A DNA stretch of 64,000 nucleotides from positions 68,007 through 132,006 of the forward strand of contig JAEUIH010000010.1 in NCBI GenBank assembly GCA_016795105.1, read 5' to 3'. The stretch comes from Planctomyces sp. (lineage in GTDB: Bacteria > Planctomycetota > Planctomycetia > Planctomycetales > Planctomycetaceae). Positions 25,121 through 32,799 of the stretch are shown in pieces. The first letter of the stretch is position 1. Every line of letters starts with the position of its first letter. The translations under genes and the position numbers were made by a program. The notes under the pieces are model-generated. The model saw only the letters and a list, made by a program, of their open reading frames with translations, searched no databases and was not told the origin of the DNA.

Positions 25121-25408
25121 TCAATTGGCAACCGGGACTCTTCTGGAATTTTTGCAAGAATTCTTGCTGGCCGATCCATCGACTGGAGAAAGAAGGCCGT
25201 CCAACGTTGTTCCCAATGCCTCAGCGACGTTCCATAGGTCCGCTGGATTTGGGAGTAGTTCTCCCCTGATCAGCAACGACAATCGTTGATGCGCAACGCA
25301 GGACATTCTCGCCAGTTCAATCTGCGAAATGTTGTTCTCTGCCATCAGTCGAGTGACATGGGCAGCAATTCTGGTTCGAGCTTCGTCTCTGGTAATCACT
25401 GTTTGCAT
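25121..25408 (-). CDS. XRE-family helix-turn-helix repressor
   Basis: A 95-residue protein. The HTH is 'AHVTRLMAENNISQIELARMSCVAHQRLSLLIRGELLPNPADLWNVAEALGTTLDGLL', the form of Cro/CI-like regulators. It has no C-terminal peptidase domain, so it would not self-cleave like lambda CI. The ATG at 25408 faces a divergent gene at 25512 with a 103-base gap holding operator-like half-sites. The 3' end encodes a KNS repeat because the operator palindrome is inside the coding sequence. It probably maintains lysogeny by binding the palindromes around its own gene. Confidence 0.8.
   Translation of the reverse strand: MQTVITRDEARTRIAAHVTRLMAENNISQIELARMSCVAHQRLSLLIRGELLPNPADLWNVAEALGTTLDGLLSPVDGSASKNSCKNSRRVPVAN
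25154..25167. promoter_or_regulatory. Second copy of operator core inside the repressor gene
   Basis: GCAAGAATTCTTGC, identical to the central 14 bases of the palindrome at 25098-25117, 42 bases away centre-to-centre is about 53 (five helical turns). It lies in the repressor C-terminal codons. Confidence 0.6.
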
Positions 25409-25511
25409 CCCGACAAGGTAACAATTCTTGCATCAACTTGCAACGACATGTGTGATGTGCTAAGTACCGGCCTGATCGATCCAAGCGGAGTTTCAGAAAC
25501 GGAGTCCAATC
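25409..25511. promoter_or_regulatory. Divergent control region with operator half-sites
   Basis: The gap between the repressor (leftward) and the rightward gene at 25512 contains TTCTTGCAT (25426-25434) and CTTGCAA (25437-25443), two copies of the operator half-site in the same orientation. It should hold both divergent promoters; I could not identify convincing -10/-35 boxes. Confidence 0.5.
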
Positions 25512-25871
25512 ATGCCGCGTACACCCAAATACCCCCGCCTTGAACTTGAAATGTTCCACCATGCCGGGCTCCGAAAGTCGCTTGATGAACGAGAACAGTT
25601 GGTGCGACGCGCCGTTGATTACATTCAAAAACTCGACTGGCTTTTTTCGCAGCTCGAAGTCGAGAATCCCGACCTGACGTTTAAACAACTTCAGTTGATC
25701 AGAGGCCCTCAACGTTGGTTTGCATTTTTGGTTGAAACTCTTGAGCCTGTGCTTGGGATGTCGCTTTTGGAACACTTGGCTTGCGCCCCCGCAAATAGGA
25801 AGCGCAGTGGCTCACGCTCTCCCAAAAGTCCTGGCTCCAAGGGTTCGAAGAAACAGAAGCCCGCATGCTGA
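25512..25871 (+). CDS. Prophage gene divergent to repressor, unknown
   Basis: A 119-residue protein. Helical core (residues 15-85) with 'LRKSLDEREQLVRRAVDYIQKLDWLF' and a Lys/Ser/Gly-rich basic tail from residue 93, which could bind nucleic acid. ACGGAG lies about eight bases before the ATG. It is the first rightward gene from the repressor control region, a position where cro- or antirepressor-type genes sit, but it shows no HTH. Its last 173 bases overlap a convergent gene. Confidence 0.55.
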   Translation: MPRTPKYPRLELEMFHHAGLRKSLDEREQLVRRAVDYIQKLDWLFSQLEVENPDLTFKQLQLIRGPQRWFAFLVETLEPVLGMSLLEHLACAPANRKRSGSRSPKSPGSKGSKKQKPAC

Positions 25872-26142
25872 CGAAAGCCTCATGCACAGCGGGGACCATG
25901 TCATTCCGCTCGATGCGGCCCATTTGGCTTCGAGCACGCTGAGTTGATTGAACCCGATAAAGCTCACGCATGTATTCTTTGAGCTCGCGGTATTCAGCCT
26001 GAATGGCCTTCTTCTGCTCTGGCCTTCTCTCCTGGCGAGAGTCTTCGATCATTTTTTGAATTTGATCGGCTCTCAAAGCGATCGATTCGAGGAACTCACT
26101 CACTCGAAGACGCTCTTGCACATCGTCCGTTTCTTCGCTCAC
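25699..26142 (-). CDS. Helical protein near prophage right end, unknown
   Basis: A 147-residue protein. Residues 1-75 are highly charged and probably coiled-coil; the middle has 'PWSQDFWESVSHCASYLRG'. Start is GTG with GGAG nine bases upstream. It runs from the tRNA-Phe side toward the prophage and overlaps the convergent gene by 173 bases. It may be prophage or the first host gene; I favour prophage because it lies on the element side of the tRNA. Confidence 0.55.
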   Translation of the reverse strand: MSEETDDVQERLRVSEFLESIALRADQIQKMIEDSRQERRPEQKKAIQAEYRELKEYMRELYRVQSTQRARSQMGRIERNDMVPAVHEAFVSMRASVSSNPWSQDFWESVSHCASYLRGRKPSVPKATSQAQAQEFQPKMQTNVEGL

Positions 26143-26217
26143 AGCCCATGCTCCTTCCAGATATCTCTCAGGTGGAGTCGCTGCTGAGTCCGTTCAGCAA
26201 AAAACACTGAGGAAAAA

Positions 26218-26290
26218 TGGGCAGAGCCGGGATCGAACCGGCGACACCAGGATTTTCAGTCCTGTGCTCTACCAACTGAGCTATCTGCCC
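26218..26290 (-). tRNA. tRNA-Phe (anticodon GAA), likely prophage attachment gene
   Basis: A canonical cloverleaf: acceptor GGGCAGA/TCTGCCC, discriminator A, D arm GCTC/GAGC, anticodon stem CAGGA/TCCTG with loop CTGAAAA, T arm GCCGG/CCGGC around TTCGATC. CCA is not encoded. The 3' end points left, toward the prophage, the usual geometry when a phage integrates at a tRNA 3' end and restores it. Confidence 0.95.
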
Positions 26291-26427
26291 TCAGGCGTCA
26301 CTGCGGCGAAGATGTTAGCCGGAGGCCTTGAGGATTACAAGACAACGGGGCGGAGTTACCAAAGTTGGACACTCCGCCGTCGTTTGAGGTTCGTATTTAA
26401 CGATTTGCCTGAGTTTTCTGCTGATTC

Positions 26428-27069
26428 TCAGGGCACGCGTCGCAGGCGGATATTGCGAAAACTGACCTTACTTTGCGGGTCATGGGCCTGAAATGCGATG
26501 GTCCCTTCGCCAAGTCGACGTTCAAAATCTGCGGAAAACGGCTCTTTACCTTCTGGCTCAGTGTAATCCACTGTCACTTTGTCATTGATCTTGATGATCA
26601 CGTGCCGGCCTTCGACTTTGATATAGTTGCGATACCACTCATTGTCCTTTGCCGGTGGATCAGCAACATCCATTACGCCATAGAGTCCCCCGGTCTTTTT
26701 CGGGTCGCTGTGAGACACATTCACCTGGCACTCGTAGCCGTATTTTGGCCAACCTGTTTCCTGGTACTTTGTGTGAAAGTAGATTCCGGCGTTGCTGCCC
26801 GGCGTCGTCTTGACTTCACATTCAAATTCGAAGTTTTTCAGAGGCTTATCATCCCCTACGTAGAACAAATGGCTCCGTTCACCGTGGCACATCAGTTCGC
26901 CATTCTCAATCGTCCACGCTTCCTTATGTTCACTCGCCTTCCAGCCATCCAGCGTTTTTCCGTCCCAGATTGTCTTCCAGCCGTCCTGTTTGTCGTCCGC
27001 TGAAGTTGTTACCCCGCAGATTCCGGCAAGAACTGCCAGTACCACCCCGCTCACCAGAAATGATCTCAC
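26428..27069 (-). CDS. Secreted DUF1080 (3-keto-disaccharide hydrolase-like) protein
   Basis: A 213-residue protein with an N-terminal signal peptide (about 1-24) and one DUF1080 domain: 'DGWKTIWDGKTLDGWK', 'WTIENGELMCHGE', 'NFEFECEVKTTPGSNAGIYFHTKYQ', 'KYGYECQV', 'WYRNYIKVEGRHVIIKINDK' and a terminal 'VSFRNIRLRRV'. The fold is a concanavalin-like beta-sandwich, and members act on 3-keto glycosides or bind sugars. Such proteins are numerous in planctomycetes. GTG start with GGAG eight bases upstream. It is divergent from mcsB and is the first clearly chromosomal gene right of the prophage. Confidence 0.9.
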   Translation of the reverse strand: MRSFLVSGVVLAVLAGICGVTTSADDKQDGWKTIWDGKTLDGWKASEHKEAWTIENGELMCHGERSHLFYVGDDKPLKNFEFECEVKTTPGSNAGIYFHTKYQETGWPKYGYECQVNVSHSDPKKTGGLYGVMDVADPPAKDNEWYRNYIKVEGRHVIIKINDKVTVDYTEPEGKEPFSADFERRLGEGTIAFQAHDPQSKVSFRNIRLRRVP

Positions 27070-27259
27070 GCCCTATGCTCCTTTTTGCAAAATGAAACTG
27101 TAAGACTTCAATCTAGTGGAATGATTTCGAGTCGTCCATAAACTTCAACTTTCTCTTCACTACTCAACTCATTACACTCAGCTTCGCGTCAACACAACTT
27201 CTGTCTTCACAGCCGTTCGAAACTGCGATAAATGCAGTGTTTCGGGCCGCAAGGTTCGC

Positions 27260-28354
27260 GTGGGAATTACGGCATTGGCAACTGAGGGATCGAAAAATTC
27301 AGAGTTTCTTACGGAACTGGCTCGCTCCAGCGGTGAGTGGATGCGGGCAGATGGTCCAGAGTCGGACGTGGTTATCTCGTGCCGCATTCGACTTGCTCGG
27401 AATATTGCCGGATTCCCGTTTATCTCACGACTCTCGGCAGATTCGCGAAATCAGATTGTGCAGCTTGTCCGAGGTCTGCTCAAGACAGATCCTCAAAAGC
27501 AGCCGATGCAGTTTCTGAATGTGGAATCTCTTTCCACTCTGGATTGCCAACTGCTCGTCGAACGCCAGCTGATCAGCAGAGAACTCGCCAGGGCCGAAGG
27601 TGCTCGAGGTGTCATCGTTGGTCAGGGCGAACGTCACAGCGTCATGATCAATGAAGAAGATCACCTTCGTATTCAGGTCTACCACAGCGGCTTTGCACTC
27701 AACGAATGCTGGAAAGCCTGCGATGCACTCGATGACCAGATTGAAGCTGGAACTTCATACGCATTCCATGAACAACTTGGATATCTGACCGCCTGCCCGA
27801 CCAATGTCGGGACAGGGATCCGTGTCAGTGTCATGGTGCACCTGCCAGCACTGAGAATGTCTCGCGAAATTCAGAAAGTCCATCAGTCGGCTCAGAAGAT
27901 GAATCTGGCCGTGCGAGGACTCTATGGCGAAGGCAGTCAGGCCATGGGAGATTTCTACCAAATCTCAAATCAGGTGACACTTGGCAAAACTGAGGAAGAC
28001 CTGATTTCCAATCTTCAGAAGGTTGTGGAGACACTGTTTAAATGGGAACGACGGGCTCGCCTGCAATTGCTGAAGTCCAGGCAGGCGGAACTGCACGACC
28101 AGGTATCTCGCGCCTTCGGTGTACTCAGCAGCGCACGTTCCATTAGTTCAGAAGAAACAATGCACCTGCTCTCAAGTCTCCGCCTGGGAGTACAGATGCA
28201 GCTCATTGACAATATCAGCATCAACACAATCAACGAACTCTTTCTGAATACTCAGCCTGCACACCTTCAAAAACTGCAGGGTGAGACACTGGAAACCACG
28301 GAACGAAATCTCGCCCGCGCCACATATCTCAGGCAGCGTCTAAATCCTGCATAA
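27260..28354 (+). CDS. mcsB: Protein arginine kinase McsB
   Basis: A 364-residue ATP:guanido phosphotransferase domain protein of usual McsB length. 'VVISCRIRLARNIAGFPF' is the N-terminal signature, 'MINEEDHLRIQVY' the flexible loop, 'YLTACPTNVGTGIRVSVMVHLPAL' the catalytic core and 'LYGEGSQAMGDFYQISNQVTLG' the nucleotide site. The end has RNLARA, close to the RDxxRA motif of the allosteric phospho-arginine pocket. McsB phosphorylates arginine to tag proteins for ClpCP in Bacillus. Its usual partner mcsA and clpC are not adjacent here. GTG start. A 5' leader of about 190 bases separates it from the divergent DUF1080 gene. Confidence 0.92.
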   Translation: MGITALATEGSKNSEFLTELARSSGEWMRADGPESDVVISCRIRLARNIAGFPFISRLSADSRNQIVQLVRGLLKTDPQKQPMQFLNVESLSTLDCQLLVERQLISRELARAEGARGVIVGQGERHSVMINEEDHLRIQVYHSGFALNECWKACDALDDQIEAGTSYAFHEQLGYLTACPTNVGTGIRVSVMVHLPALRMSREIQKVHQSAQKMNLAVRGLYGEGSQAMGDFYQISNQVTLGKTEEDLISNLQKVVETLFKWERRARLQLLKSRQAELHDQVSRAFGVLSSARSISSEETMHLLSSLRLGVQMQLIDNISINTINELFLNTQPAHLQKLQGETLETTERNLARATYLRQRLNPA

Positions 28355-28509
28355 TTGATACGTGGCTGTTGTATGGTGACAGGAACCGAACAGGATACCG
28401 TTCATTGGGGACGGTTTGGCGAATCAAGTGGGTTTGCAAGGTAGGCAATCAGCCAACACACGGCGGCTCCTGAGAGTGGCAACGGGCGAGCGTCGGTGAA
28501 GCAACCTGG
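28355..28509. other. Short intergenic gap between mcsB and HNH gene
   Basis: Two convergent genes end here. I see no gene or strong hairpin. Confidence 0.5.
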
Positions 28510-29097
28510 TTAATTGTCCGCTGGAAGCGAATACCGAACCTTCGTCCTGTCCAGCGTTATGTAGCCCAAAGACTGCAGCCTGACCAGCAGGCATTCAATT
28601 TCTGCGGGAGACAGCGATTTTTGAAAGTAAGTTCGGATCGCATTCGTAAGAGTCGAAAGTCGTTGAGGGCGGGATGAACTCTGCCGCTTGAGACGCTCAA
28701 GAACGACCTCGATCCTGCTTTCCATTAAGGAACGCTGAATTCCGCTGGAGCTCTCTGCAGCCTCTGAGTCCTCTGAGCTGTTTGAAGCCTGCGGTTGATC
28801 GTCCGTCGCGGGCTTCTCGTCTGACGGTTTTGTGGACACTTGCGGGCTGCTGCCAGGACGCGGACAACGGAACTTACTGTTTTGGTTCAGGATTGCTTCA
28901 AGCTTGGCTTTCACGGTGAGATTGCCGAGAGCTGCATTGAGCGTTTTGCAGCACACAACGCAGTTGGCGTCTTCGCGGCTGCCGCCGTTGGATGAGGCCA
29001 ACAGGTGTTCAACGCTGGCTTCACCTTTAGGGATCGGCTCTCGGCAAAAGAAGCATCGCCCACCTTGAAGGAAGAGAAGACGTTCGAGTTGTTTCAT
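28510..29097 (-). CDS. HNH-endonuclease-domain protein with C-terminal helical region
   Basis: A 195-residue protein. Residues 1-60 form an HNH-type zinc-binding nuclease domain: Cys15 and Cys18 in 'GRCFFC', His31 in 'VEHLLA', and Asn45-Cys46 with Cys49 in 'NCVVCCKTLN'. A Ser/Pro/Gln-rich linker follows, then a winged-helix-like end ('PAEIECLLVRLQSLGYITLDRTKVRYSL'). The first in-frame start (29271) would add 58 residues with no domain, so ATG 29097 is preferred. It could be a nicking or homing-type nuclease or a regulator. The chromosomal copy stands alone. Confidence 0.75.
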   Translation of the reverse strand: MKQLERLLFLQGGRCFFCREPIPKGEASVEHLLASSNGGSREDANCVVCCKTLNAALGNLTVKAKLEAILNQNSKFRCPRPGSSPQVSTKPSDEKPATDDQPQASNSSEDSEAAESSSGIQRSLMESRIEVVLERLKRQSSSRPQRLSTLTNAIRTYFQKSLSPAEIECLLVRLQSLGYITLDRTKVRYSLPADN

Positions 29098-29271
29098 TCG
29101 TGGGTCTCGTGTCAAACAGCCCGGAGCATCGGTGATGACCGAAGAGGCGGCAAACGCTCGTTGCAGTTGAATGTGAGAAAAGTACCTGTCCGACCGTTGT
29201 CCGCAAAATTTCGCCTCCATTCTGATGCGGCTGCTGACGATTGCAAGTCTGCGATTGTGCTTCAATGACAA

Positions 29272-29919
29272 GCGATTTCCCCGGAACAGTGCGCTCCATC
29301 GATGTCAACGAGGCTCATACGCGTGAATCAAATTGATATCGCGTGTGCCGAAGATCGACGAAAGTGAGCGATTCCGGAGAACCGTTTCTCGTTCGTGTCG
29401 GCGCCAAGTGGGGAAAGTCAATTCACGGATGACTGGCGAGTGAGCTTCGAACGCTTGACCGGCGAGTGAGCTACGACCCTTGAGATGGGGCGTTGGAGCG
29501 CGGACCGATCCACGACTAAAGAAAAGGGGGAAGGACAAGTCCTTCCCCCTCTTCGCCGCTGCGTCTGTTTGCACAGACTCACCGGCAGGAGCTTCCCGCT
29601 CGGGCAACGCACCCATGTGAGCGGGAACAGGCGAGTATTCAGGCGGATGAAAATCAAGTCATCCGCCGTGGTTGTAAAAATTCAGAAAACGTTTTCTGAT
29701 GGGCCTCATTCCATTGAAGCTGAACAACAGGCAAAGCAAGCAGCATGCCAATCAGATGGGAAACAACTGCGAATCGAGACAGACAGGAAATTCGCTCGGA
29801 TTTCTATTGCGAGTAGCGGGGATCCCGGTAAGCACTTCCGATGCGTCCGTTCAGTTCATCGTTTCCAGTGGCGTGTTGTTTGATGGCATTGGTGCCTTGA
29901 GATCAGGCAATTCCTGCCG
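29272..29919. other. Intergenic region with three dyads between HNH gene and Hsp70 operon
   Basis: No convincing gene. It contains an 11-bp inverted repeat (GGGGGAAGGAC at 29526-29536 with its complement to 29549), a GGCGGATGA/TCATCCGCC hairpin (29652-29676) and an 18-base palindrome TCAGAAAACGTTTTCTGA (29682-29699). The first two could terminate transcripts of the leftward Hsp70 operon. Confidence 0.6.
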
Positions 29920-32796
29920 TCAGAGTATTCTCAAACCAACGGGCAATGCTTCGCCCATAATCAGTCCGGCCTCTTCCGACTGCAGCTGTCCACGTACTCG
30001 GATCAGATCGATCCACTGCTGTTTGGCAGTGTGTTTTTGGAGTTCGGAGATGACCTGATCCCGCAGCGACATCGAAACATCGCGATAACGATCATCCGTT
30101 TTGCGGCACAGCTGCATCAGGCATAACTGAACGGCCGGTTCGATCGAAGATCTCAGGTTAAGAATTCCCCTTGCCCAGTCTTCGGCCGTAGACACCGGAA
30201 GCACACAATTCAATGGAGCATACGCAGGAACTCGAGCCCCCATCCGTCCGACCGCCCACAAGAGTGCCGGGCGAATGGCTTCAGATGAGGACTGATTGAG
30301 AAAATCGAGGATCATCGCCCCCAGTTCCGTGCGAAGCGAGTTCTCGAGCAATTCCAATGAACCGAGTAGTCGCCAGATTTCGGCTGCTTCGTGCGAAGTG
30401 GATGCGTATTCGGGCGCCTTTCCTTTGCCTGATTTTTTTTGTCGATGTTTCTGACGGATTTGAGCAATCAGTCCGGACACGAGCTGATGCTGTCGCCCTG
30501 CGCTGAGACCACCGGCGATCCTTCGACAGAGGATTCTCCATTCCGTCACACATGCTGGACTCGCGTGGATCAGTTTTCCACGAATGGTTTTCCACAACTC
30601 TTCAATTCGCCAGTCATCTGCCGCCATTCCGAAGCCAGGTCGCAGGCAATATCCGCAGAGATTCAGCCAGCGAACTTCATGCTGTGGGCTTCGTCGTCGT
30701 GCATCTTCGTGCTCCATCAGTGCTGCCCACATTGAACGCAGCAAAGACGGTGGCCATTCATGTCGATGGATGCCTAATCGCGCGGCAATCTGTTTTGGCA
30801 GACCATCCGGCGGTGTTTTTGATCGACTGTCAAACGCTTCATGAATCGCGGCCTGAGCAACCCGAACCATCTCGTCATCGACAATCCCGGTCTGTTCAGC
30901 AAGTCCATCGTGGGTCAATCGATCGGTTTCGGTTGCGGAACGCACATCAAACTGCAGCTGCCACCGTCGACTGCCGTCGGTTTGCTCGCACCAAAGTTCA
31001 AGTGTACCTATTTCGGTGAGACGAGCTGAGATGCGAGCGGATACGATATCCTGGTCGCCTTTTCGCCGAGTTGTCAGGACAGTCCTGATGGGAGGAAGTG
31101 ATGTCATCTGTTCGGCATCAACATCAATGACGGCCCCGGCTGCATCGGTGAGTCGAGTCGCTGACGTGAGAATTGGAAACTGCACCGGCTGGGATGTGCG
31201 AACTTCAAACTGGCGATCGATTGGTACAGGCACATCGCCTGGTTCTGTTCCCGCGGAGACAAGGCAAATCGCAGTTGCCCGATCATTGGCTGTTTCGACT
31301 CCGATATAGTAACTGCGAGCCAGCCCGGCAACGATTCGCACACCAATACCGCGTCGCACAAGTCCGAAGTAGGCAGCACCTCGGGCCACCGCCAAATCCA
31401 GGCGGTCGTTTTCCAGGATACGAGGTGCCCAGTTTGATTCGGGCGTCGAGAACCACTGAATCAAACAGTCGATCAGTCGTTTGCGAAGAATCGGGGACGC
31501 AAAAAAACCACCATTAAAAAGGACTATGTCGGGCCGAGCAGACAATCCAGCTGGAAGATCGGGGGCATATGATCTTCCATGCTGAACCAGAAATGCAGCC
31601 AGGTACTTTGAAATCGCCGGGTCGGCAGCGTAGGGAAGGCCAAACTCCTGAAACCCGGATTGCCTTCGATCAGGCCGAGCATCGAGAGACACTTTCGGCA
31701 GGAATCCGTCCACCGCCAACTGAAGAACCTCATCCCGTCGCACCTCAACCTGCTGGCTGCCTCCAATCAGACGCGACCCTGTCCCGGAGATCACAATGGT
31801 GTGAGTTTCCGGAGCGTTGTCTGCCAACAGAGTTTCCTTGGCGTGTCGACAGGCGGGGATCAACAGGCTCCATTGTCCTGGAGTCAGTCGCCCTGCCCCA
31901 CCGAGTTTCTCTTCCACAAGGTGGGCCAGTGCCAGATCGAGGTTGTCGCCGCCCAGAAGCAAGTGATCTCCTACGGCGACTCGATGAAACTGAAGGCGCC
32001 CCTCCTGACCACCTCGCACATGGATCAAACTGAAGTCCGAAGTTCCGCCGCCAATATCGCAGACAAGAATCTTCTGCCCCGGATCTACCTGTTGTTCCCA
32101 GGTTGTTCGATGTCCGTTAACCCAGGCATAGAATGCAGCCTGCGGTTCTTCGATCAGAATGACTCTTGGCATACCCGCAGAACGAGCAGCCGCAATTGTC
32201 AGTTCTCTGGCCACTTCATCAAATGACGCCGGGATAGTCAGTACAACATCCTGTTCTGCAAGAGGATATTCCGGATGACTGGCGTCCCATGATTCGCGAA
32301 GATGGCGAAGGTATCGGGAACTGACTTCAACAGGCGAAAGACGGGGAACGTCGTCTGCCGCATGCCATGGCAACAATGCAGCACGCCGGTCGACTCCATG
32401 ATGACACAGCCACGATTTCGCCGATTCAACAAGGCGCCCGGCAACAGCTCGACCCTGGTCACGTGCAAACACTCCGACGATATGATCATCGGATTCCTCG
32501 TGCCATGGCAATCTTCCCGCTCCGGCCCGCCGAGAATCTTCCGTCAGAGAATAGTGAAACGATGGAAGCGTCTCACGTGTGCCAACCTCATTCGGCCCAA
32601 CAACCTGAGGAATTCCAAAACAATGAATGGGGGTTGCCGGGTCGTCTGTATCGCACCAACACAATGCTGAGTTTGTTGTGCCGAGGTCAATTCCAACAAC
32701 AAAACGAGACTTCGGGCGACCGGCCTCTTCACCAGTGCTCAATGAACTGTCACGTACTTTGGCGATGTCTTGATGGAAACCGGAGACCGATGACAT
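29920..32796 (-). CDS. Hsp70-family protein with long C-terminal extension
   Basis: A 958-residue Hsp70/DnaK-like ATPase. The phosphate-1 motif is 'GIDLGTTNSALCW', phosphate-2 'VCDIGGGTSDFSL', and the adenosine-side region is near 'DIVLFNGGFF'. 'LLGGDNLDLALA' is the linker-proximal helix. The N-terminal half carries the ATPase; the substrate-binding domain is not the classical DnaK form. Residues about 640-958 are helical and repeat-like, as in DUF3731-type Hsp70s. It is the last gene of a three-gene operon, three bases after its paralog. Known operons of this type are conserved but of unclear function; a DnaJ partner is not adjacent. Confidence 0.85.
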   Translation of the reverse strand: MSSVSGFHQDIAKVRDSSLSTGEEAGRPKSRFVVGIDLGTTNSALCWCDTDDPATPIHCFGIPQVVGPNEVGTRETLPSFHYSLTEDSRRAGAGRLPWHEESDDHIVGVFARDQGRAVAGRLVESAKSWLCHHGVDRRAALLPWHAADDVPRLSPVEVSSRYLRHLRESWDASHPEYPLAEQDVVLTIPASFDEVARELTIAAARSAGMPRVILIEEPQAAFYAWVNGHRTTWEQQVDPGQKILVCDIGGGTSDFSLIHVRGGQEGRLQFHRVAVGDHLLLGGDNLDLALAHLVEEKLGGAGRLTPGQWSLLIPACRHAKETLLADNAPETHTIVISGTGSRLIGGSQQVEVRRDEVLQLAVDGFLPKVSLDARPDRRQSGFQEFGLPYAADPAISKYLAAFLVQHGRSYAPDLPAGLSARPDIVLFNGGFFASPILRKRLIDCLIQWFSTPESNWAPRILENDRLDLAVARGAAYFGLVRRGIGVRIVAGLARSYYIGVETANDRATAICLVSAGTEPGDVPVPIDRQFEVRTSQPVQFPILTSATRLTDAAGAVIDVDAEQMTSLPPIRTVLTTRRKGDQDIVSARISARLTEIGTLELWCEQTDGSRRWQLQFDVRSATETDRLTHDGLAEQTGIVDDEMVRVAQAAIHEAFDSRSKTPPDGLPKQIAARLGIHRHEWPPSLLRSMWAALMEHEDARRRSPQHEVRWLNLCGYCLRPGFGMAADDWRIEELWKTIRGKLIHASPACVTEWRILCRRIAGGLSAGRQHQLVSGLIAQIRQKHRQKKSGKGKAPEYASTSHEAAEIWRLLGSLELLENSLRTELGAMILDFLNQSSSEAIRPALLWAVGRMGARVPAYAPLNCVLPVSTAEDWARGILNLRSSIEPAVQLCLMQLCRKTDDRYRDVSMSLRDQVISELQKHTAKQQWIDLIRVRGQLQSEEAGLIMGEALPVGLRIL

Positions 32797-32799
32797 AGG

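Noticed and set aside
28510-29097. Homing endonuclease in an intron
   Set aside because: The HNH gene stands between two convergent or co-directional chromosomal genes and no intron or split gene is seen.
29485-29883. 132-codon plus-strand frame downstream of the Hsp70 operon
   Set aside because: It spans three dyads and has no ribosome site or protein-like pattern.
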